64,000 nt of DNA from Anthoceros angustus (taxonomy: Eukaryota > Streptophyta > Anthocerotopsida > Anthocerotales > Anthocerotaceae): assembly GCA_010909165.1 (NCBI GenBank), contig MU008187.1:500247-564246 (forward strand). Reading direction: 5' to 3'. Under the pieces are notes generated by a model, which saw nothing but the letters and a program-made list of their open reading frames with translations, was not told the DNA's origin and did no database searches. Positions within the stretch are counted from its first letter, which is position 1. Every line of letters begins with the position of its first letter. A program made the position numbers and the translations under genes. Below, in pieces: positions 57,800-64,000 of this stretch.

Positions 57800-60000
57800 C
57801 GAGACCGGGCCTGGGCTCCTGCAGCCTCCTTGCTGCCCGCCGGCTTGCCATTCTGGCCACTTTGGGGGATCCCAGGGCCGTGCCGCTCAGCTCGGAGCAT
57901 CTGTAGCCCAGGCTGGCACAAGCTGTCGGTGACTGCCGCACTTTGCTGCAGGAATCGGTGGGGTTAACACCGATGGCTGCCGGAGCAGGAATGGATACCA
58001 CCAGCCCCGCCATGCCTGCCATTCTTGAAGATCCTCGACAGTCTGCAACTCGGTAGTTGCGTGCAGAGATTGGACACACACACTCGCACCAATCCTTGGT
58101 GCAAATGGCCGGCAGACAGCCAACCACCAGGCTCGCTCAGCTGTAATGCCTGCAAAAGCACCGTCCACATGATATGAATCCCACACCGCTAGCCCACCAA
58201 TGTCTCCATAATAACACCAACAGCAAAGCACGCAACTAGTACTCTCCATCCCACACTCCACACCACAGTGCCCACACACACTACTGCCTGTCGCACACAC
58301 ACAGCAGGCACGACGTACTGCAGGTTCAACAACCCCGAGCTCCTTTCCTTCCCCCAGACTCTTGACGCTCTGTCAGTCAGCTCACCACACCCCCAGTACC
58401 CAACTCATTCAAGATTCAGACGCTTCCAAATCTCCGGGCTCTCCCACCTGGCAAGGGCGACAGAATGAAATCTGCAAGCTCCTCCTTTGCGTTTGCGGAA
58501 AACCAAGAAATTCCTCCTTAAATGTAAAGAAGGGATGGAGGGTACCGGTGGATGAGGATGGTCTGACCCGGACCAAGTCACACAGAAACGCAAGGGAGGG
58601 TTGCGATACGCAAGAGCCAACCAACGCGAGGCGAGCCAAACTTTGTCAATCCGCAGACTCCAACTTTGAAGTTGGACACGCCTGGCGGAAACGCGGAACC
58701 TGGACGGTGTCTGTTTCGCGCATACAGTTCTAATAAAGCTTTCATGGGGGCAACAGTGCAACCGACCCCGGTCCGCACGGGCTGTTGATCGGCATCATTG
58801 CCGAGATGCACTAGCGTGCGGCACAGTCCAGCTCCATGTGGAACGGGCAAGAGAAACACTATCTTATTCAGTGTCCAGAGGAAGGTGACGAGAAATATCC
58901 GCCATCGCCATAGCACGTGGTTCAGACTTTTGGCACACAAGACTGAAAACATCCATGGCCCAGCTTGGATCCTCCTCAGCACCCGTTGCCCAAGTCTGTC
59001 CTCACATAAATATTCTTCCATATCAGAGAGGCAGGCGGTGGGCCAGCAGCAGCAACACCGGTTCTGTCTCTCTCTCTCCTCCATGAAAGGGTGCTTGGTT
59101 GACGGGGCATCCTCACAGTCACAAATCGCCCGGCAGGAGAGAAGTGGTACGGCCTTGGCCTGCGACTTGCATTATTGCTGATATTCCAATGCCAGTCTTT
59201 TCCAGCAATTCCTTCTCCTTCGAATCTCCCGTGGAAGCACCCATGAATTCACTGGAGAACGGCGATCTGCATACCTTATCTCGATCCATGGTGCATGTGC
59301 ATGTGATAATGTGATAATGTTACCTACTATTTCTTTATATTTACTTCGGGAGCCTGGATGCTTTTGGGAACCCCGCTTTCCATCGGGAGGCTTGCTTGCC
59401 TGTTTGCTTGCTTGATTGCAAGCTGCGATCCGTCTACATATATGCCTGCTGCGACAGTAGCAGTGCAATCAGTTTGTGGAACTTTCACAACGTCCGAGCG
59501 GCGAGCCCGCGACGCCTTTACAGGTGCCTGGTTCATAATTTCATCGGCAGCATTTCAAAAGGTGCAGTGTGGGACGAGCTAGCCTTACAGGTGTTTGCAC
59601 GCGTGATGCAAAAATGCGGCAGGTGTGGCGTCCAGCCACCGCTGGGCCTGTCAGCAAGGAAGCGACTGAAAGCAAGCCCAGCTACGTATGTACATGGTGA
59701 TAGCGCCTTTTGCTTTGCAGCCTCCCTGCACGCATATCACGAACATCCCGGCCTACTGGCTACTCAACAATACAGAAAAGAACTGGTTCTGTCTCATTTA
59801 AAATTATCGATTCACCTACTTCTAGTCCAATCGACTTCTCCATGCGAACCTACGTCTTTCAATTTTTTGGTACCGAATCGGGAGGCTTTATATCAAATGC
59901 CAATATGCAAATGTGCCTCGTGACCGACGTACCTCTTGTGGACCCCGGTAGGCGTTCCACGGGTTTATTATAGATACCAGAATGTTTTATGTACATAGTA
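57800..60000. other. Gene-poor stretch right of the lipoxygenases
   Basis: Upstream region of LOX2 followed by about 2 kb in which I recognise no gene, RNA or mobile element. Open frames here (for example 59396-59923 on plus, 59084-58578 on minus) show no family resemblance. Confidence 0.5.
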
Positions 60001-60001
60001 A

Positions 60002-60039
60002 TTAACGGGCGGCCGGACACCCCGACGGCCGCCCGTTAA
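60002..60039. repeat. Perfect 14-bp stem hairpin
   Basis: TTAACGGGCGGCCG (60002-60015) and CGGCCGCCCGTTAA (60026-60039) are perfect inverted repeats with a 10-base loop GACACCCCGA. It stands just left of the 106-109-bp tandem repeat and the recombinase-like relic. Confidence 0.9.
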
Positions 60040-60060
60040 CTCACGTACGGTGCCGAGTTT

Positions 60061-60275
60061 CGGAACGGAGGCGCAAAGACTTAACTTTAGGCCGAGAGCC
60101 CAGGCTGAGTTTGAGTCTTTCTCTTGGTGGTAAATTAATTTTGATTTAATTTCAGTTGTAGTGACTCGGAACGGAGGCGCAAAAACGCAACTTTAGGCCG
60201 AGAGCCCATGCTATGGAGTTTGAGTCTTTCTCTTGGTGGTAAATTAATTTTGATTTAATTTCAGTTATAGTGACT
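60061..60275. repeat. Two-copy tandem repeat of about 107 bp
   Basis: Copies 60061-60166 and 60167-60275 both start CGGAACGGAGGCGCAAA and contain AACTTTAGGCCGAGAGCCC and TTTGAGTCTTTCTCTTGGTG, then an AT-rich end TTAATTTTGATTTAATTTCAG before TAGTGACT. The AT-rich end looks like a short intron acceptor. Confidence 0.9.
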
Positions 60276-60679
60276 GGAAATGCGGGCTGGCTAGGCTGTC
60301 TTGATAGGGTTGCGCGGCCGCCTGCGGTTTGTGCAAGGCCCTGCTATTACAGTGTGTCGCCGCAGGGTTTAGCACACTACCATCATGAGGTGTGGCGGCG
60401 GCTGGGAATGCAGTGTCTTTGCGCACCATCACGAGTGTGTCAAAATGATTGAGGTGTGGTGGACTGGCGGGGTTTTGCGAGCACTTCCATCTTGGAGGTC
60501 TTGGAGGTGGCCGGGAAGGGCCCTTTGGAGTACAGGACTAACTTTCATGCATATCCCATATAGAAAGTAATTACAAATGATGGCTTCCTCATGCTTGGAT
60601 AGGTTGATTGTGCTTTAGAGACTATTTCTGATCCCAAATTTACGCGGGCAGTGGAGAACCTCAAAATTTCTAGTGAGAG

Positions 60680-62450
60680 TGATCAAGAGGATTTTTCCTT
60701 TCGGTTGAGATGAAGCAAATGAGTCGGGGTGCCAATCCTTATAAACGACAAGATAGTTGGGCAAGAGGGAGGTTGGCTACTTTTATGAAAGCAGCAGGTG
60801 TTCCCCAGTGGGATACACCTTTGGAAGACATTCCATTATTGAGGTTAAACCAGGTCCTGATATTTTTTTCACCAAGTCAGAAATCGGAACAACAAGAAAA
60901 GGTTTCCTCCAAACACGTAAGTGTAGATAATTGTCTACTTTTGATTTATTTGCTTTCTCCTTGCTCGTTAGTTCTATTCAAAGTGTTTGGAATTTACTGA
61001 CCAGGATTTTCTCTTGTGTAGGTTGACGCCACTCTTTCGCGCTTTTAATAAAATTCTGACTAGGAAATGTGTTTTAGAACATAGTCAATCAGGCCAACCT
61101 CTCCCTGTAGTAGATTTGTCTCATGGGATTTTCTTACCAGCCAAGAATCCTCTCATTTCTTTTATGGCTTTAAGTCAAGATGCTCGGATTATTTCGGTCA
61201 AGAAGGAAACCAAGATTATTATTGATGCAGAGGAGTTCTTAATTCTTGCTTATCCTGATCACCAATGTCATTTTGGAAGAGCTACACAGAAGAGGTGTGC
61301 CTTCTACTGCATGGGGAGGTTCGACATCCGAGGAGGCGAGGAACTCTACAACGTGATGGTCGTTGATTTCCTCTTTGGGAAAGACTTTGCTAGAAATTTC
61401 ATTGAGTAAGATTTTAATTATATTTATTCCGATCTAAGGTCTAAGGTGATTAGGTCAATCTCAGAACTTAGGTGAGTCTTAGATCTTAGGTCTGTCTTAA
61501 GTCTAAGGGAGGATCCTAGGTCTTAGGTCTTATGTTACTCAGGCTTAGTTTACATTAATTGTGCTTGTTTAGTCTTTGATTTGTTCAGTTTTATGGTTCT
61601 GTACATTTTTATGTTATGGTTATGGACTAATATTATGTGTGCTGGCAGATATGAAGAAAGGACATCAAAGAATTATAAATTATTATTCGAGCAGCACAGA
61701 GTGGCCTGATAAGGATTATAATAAAAGCACTCAAGGGTTTTTGTTTAACTATGTGAAAACCCACGCAGAAATGTGAGTTTTTTGTTCCTTGGTTCTGTTT
61801 GGTTTGTGAATTCTTTAATCTCTTTTATGTGACTGAGGCCTGGTATTCAAAGTCTAGGGTATCCTACGGGATGCTGAACAAGTTCCTGAAAGCAATGATG
61901 ACAGCTATAGGCATGAAAGGTCACTATACAAACAAAAGCTGTAGAGCAACTCTTATAACCCACATGCTAATGGCTGGCAGTGGCCAGTTGAGTAATCAAG
62001 CAGTATGGATGGAGATTACTGTGATGGTATTATTATTTTAAATGTAAGTTTTTTGCAGTTGATAGTAGGAAGGATTCTAGTGTGCTTAGTTTTGGCAATT
62101 ACGACTAGACAAAATATGCACAATCTGTAGCTGCAATGAGAGTGCTTGAGCCAAGCCAGATAAAAACGTATGAGCAGCTATTTTTTGAAGAAGTTACTCG
62201 ACTTAGAGATAATGTCCAAGGTGTTATCCAAGCAACTGTTGTTTCTGAGCATGCATGTTTATTGTTGCTCAGCCAACCTGCCCAAGTAACAAGAACTTGC
62301 TTTTTCTTTGAAATCCAAATGTTTATAATGGCTTCCTCTGCATTTTTAAATAATGCCCCTATGTTGTTTTACACCTTGCAATTCAGGGACCTACTCAGAA
62401 TGATGGGGTTGTTTGTGAAGCTGTAAGATTGTCTGTCTAGCTTTGAAATT
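60680..62450 (+). pseudogene. Crypton/DUF3504-like tyrosine recombinase, degenerate
   Basis: Several plus-strand blocks in order match the DUF3504 (ZMYM/QRICH1-type, Crypton-derived) tyrosine recombinase fold. There is an N-terminal helical part (KRQDSWARGRLATFMKAAGV), then KKETKIIIDAEEFL, the first catalytic Arg region GRFDIRGGEELYNVMVVDFL (61315-61375), EYEERTSKNYKLLFEQHR after a short intron (about 61650-61705) and ENPRRNV. The C-terminal catalytic part follows, with YGMLNKFLKAMMTAIGMKGH, YTNKSCRATLITHMLMAG (HxxR-like motif with Lys in place of His), and SSVLSFGNYD (candidate Tyr) near 62080-62105. AT-rich introns of about 100-230 bases seem to separate the blocks. Stop codons and frame changes interrupt the frame around 61705, 62040 and 62107, so the copy is probably dead, or its splicing is more complex than I can see. 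Ends of the element were not found. Confidence 0.65.
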
Positions 62451-62674
62451 ATCTACATCATATAGCTTGGTGATTTTCTAAACTGTAAGAATGAGAATCC
62501 ATCTACATGTATGTGTGGCAAGTGGAGATATTACTGATTTTGTGGAGGTAGGTGCATGATTAGGTTCAGAAGTGCAAGAGGCATGTTTCTATTCTAATTC
62601 AACAACAGGTACAAGGAGCAGTCATTTTGGGAAAAAAAATACCCCTAAATTTGAGCAGAAGGTTTTAAAGATTT

Positions 62675-62895
62675 GTAATCAATAGGAAGAACAGTATAGG
62701 ATTGAGGAGAAAAGGCAAAAAGCATTGGAGATATGTAGGAGGAAAGAGCAGCAAAGGCAGTGGCAGTTTCTACAATTCAGCCCCTAATACAGGCAAAATC
62801 AACAAGGTGAGCAGAATCAGCAAATTGGGCTAAACCACGAGGGTGGACAAAACCGGATTGGACAGAATCATCCATATTTCAAAACTGGAATATAG
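62675..62895 (+). pseudogene. Gln/Arg-rich tail with an RPA-binding-like motif
   Basis: One plus-strand frame reads EEQYRIEEKRQKALEICRRK followed by EQQRQWQFLQFSP, a stop, then a Gln/Asn-rich end PYFKTGI and stop. The pattern IEEKRQKALEIxRRK resembles the RPA32-binding helix of proteins such as XPA and SMARCAL1. It lies 250 bases after the recombinase relic in the same orientation and may be the 3' end of the same element or gene. Confidence 0.35.
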
Positions 62896-63937
62896 ATTGT
62901 GTGCAATACTCTGACTTAACCGTCAAATTGCTGTCTCATTTCTCCTAGCTGTAGATGAAAGTGTCGAGAAGTATAATTGGGCACAGCACCCAGGAGTCAC
63001 AGAAATTAGTGACCCCCAAATCATATACCCAATATATCCCCAGCACATGCATCACACTTTGGAGCCAGCATGCATAGTAGATTACAAACAATTCCGCTGC
63101 ACCTACGCTAACTTTGCAGTGGCTAATTAAACGTCAGAATGCCTCGCCAAAAATCTAATTCTGGAAATTATGGATCAAGCGCCGCGTCTCCTTCAGACGG
63201 AGACCAACGCCGTCGCTTTGACGTCGGGAATCAACCACATTCGAGAGTCTCCGGCCTGCCGGTCTCCTTAACTCTCCTCACTTTTCTGCAACGAACACGC
63301 ACAGCAAGCAATACACATCTGCTGCAAGCATGAGACAAGGCCATTTCCACAAGCATCAAGGAGGGAATTTTGCCACACACTTGTACACGCTCATGAGCGA
63401 ACACAAAATGCTCATGAAGTACAGATGAAATATAGGCTTCTTGCTCTCAAGGTGGAGATTTCCAAAGTGAGTTCGTGGGTGGAAGAACTGGCGTTTGATC
63501 TGCAAACCCTATGCAAGCAATTTATTGACACCTTCGGCTTGGATCAAGGATCGAAGAGCAGGGGCTCTTCAATTTTCTGAAGATTTTCCTCAAGCCAAAG
63601 CAAGCTTCCCGTGTGCACATCCTTGCGACATCGGAAGCCGTGAAGCGTCACGGTGACAGACAGCGGAACTACACCAAGCAAGGGACGCCATTAGAAGCGA
63701 ACAGCATATGGCTGCTGAGCCGCATGAGCGAGCAACCATCGGACACAAGAAATCAAGGGACGCCAAGAAACTGGAAGGACGCGAACCTACCTTCCCATAA
63801 CCGTCTCGGCCCCCTCTTCACATGCACTGCCCGCGACGGTTCTCCCTCCCTGTCGCCTGATCATATTTTTCCTTTCCTTCCCCCATCTCTTGTACATACC
63901 CACCGGTTTTTAGAACGTCATCAGTCCTACCTCCACC
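62896..63937. other. No gene recognised
   Basis: About 1 kb without a recognisable gene. The plus-strand frame 63139-63333 is short and has no family resemblance. Confidence 0.45.
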
Positions 63938-64000
63938 ATGGCCGGCACAGGTCAAGGACAAGGAACGGACTGGATGACCGGATTGAGCAACGCCGCGGGT
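63938..64000 (+). CDS. Start of an ORF cut by the window edge
   Basis: An ATG in a strong plant context (CCTCCACCATGGCC) at 63938 opens 21 codons to the end of the window: MAGTGQGQGTDWMTGLSNAA then G. Gly/Gln/Thr-rich and too short to assign. It could be a gene or the gag of a retrotransposon. Confidence 0.35.
   Translation, partial: MAGTGQGQGTDWMTGLSNAAG

Overview
The window looks like nuclear DNA of a land plant outside the seed plants. It carries plant-type genes (ROP GTPase, WAT1-family transporter, PLS-class PPR protein, tandem lipoxygenases), a eukaryotic tRNA-Trp gene, and many GT-AG introns that are mostly only about 50-120 bases long. The PPR protein ends in the DYW:KP variant (KP instead of the PG box, GRP instead of DYW). 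That variant is known from lineages that perform U-to-C organelle RNA editing: hornworts, some lycophytes and ferns. With the compact introns and balanced base composition, a hornwort is my best guess, but this is an inference.

Layout. 1-3.8 kb: 3' end of a ROP/RAC GTPase (+) and a complete 26S proteasome RPT1 gene (-). 4.1-18.2 kb: a repeat-rich block. It holds a 0.95 kb tandem duplication, the 3' part of a Ty3/gypsy element (integrase followed by a PHD-finger-like segment), an unidentified ORF with one in-frame TAG, a long stretch without recognisable genes, Ty1/copia gag and reverse transcriptase relics (the latter tandemly duplicated), tRNA-Trp, and a 64-bp tandem array. 18.2-29.2 kb: a broken MTHFR copy (-), an F-box/kelch-like gene (+), deoxyhypusine synthase (-), the Fe-S assembly protein AE7/MIP18 (+), and a deoxynucleoside kinase with a very long N-terminal extension (-). 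29.8-41.9 kb: a head-to-tail plus-strand run of MSH5, a second RPT1 and MTHFR. 43-57.8 kb: a WAT1-like transporter (-), a second MTHFR relic, the PPR-DYW:KP gene (+), and two tandem lipoxygenases (-). 58-64 kb: gene-poor, with a degenerate Crypton/DUF3504-like tyrosine recombinase (+) and the first codons of an ORF at the right edge.

Most genes are housekeeping genes without an operon-like logic: proteolysis (RPT1 x2), one-carbon metabolism (MTHFR), eIF5A hypusination (DHS), cytosolic Fe-S assembly (AE7), nucleotide salvage (dNK) and meiotic recombination (MSH5). The items most worth a second look are the PPR-DYW:KP protein with its 399-bp internal repeats, the Crypton-like recombinase, the PHD-like tail on the gypsy integrase, and the F-box gene whose conserved middle is spread over three reading frames. 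Near-identical repeats in three places differ mainly by small indels, often at CTG/CAG-like trimers. This raises the possibility that some frameshifts here are assembly errors. Exon boundaries were read by eye, so gene spans are more reliable than individual splice sites.
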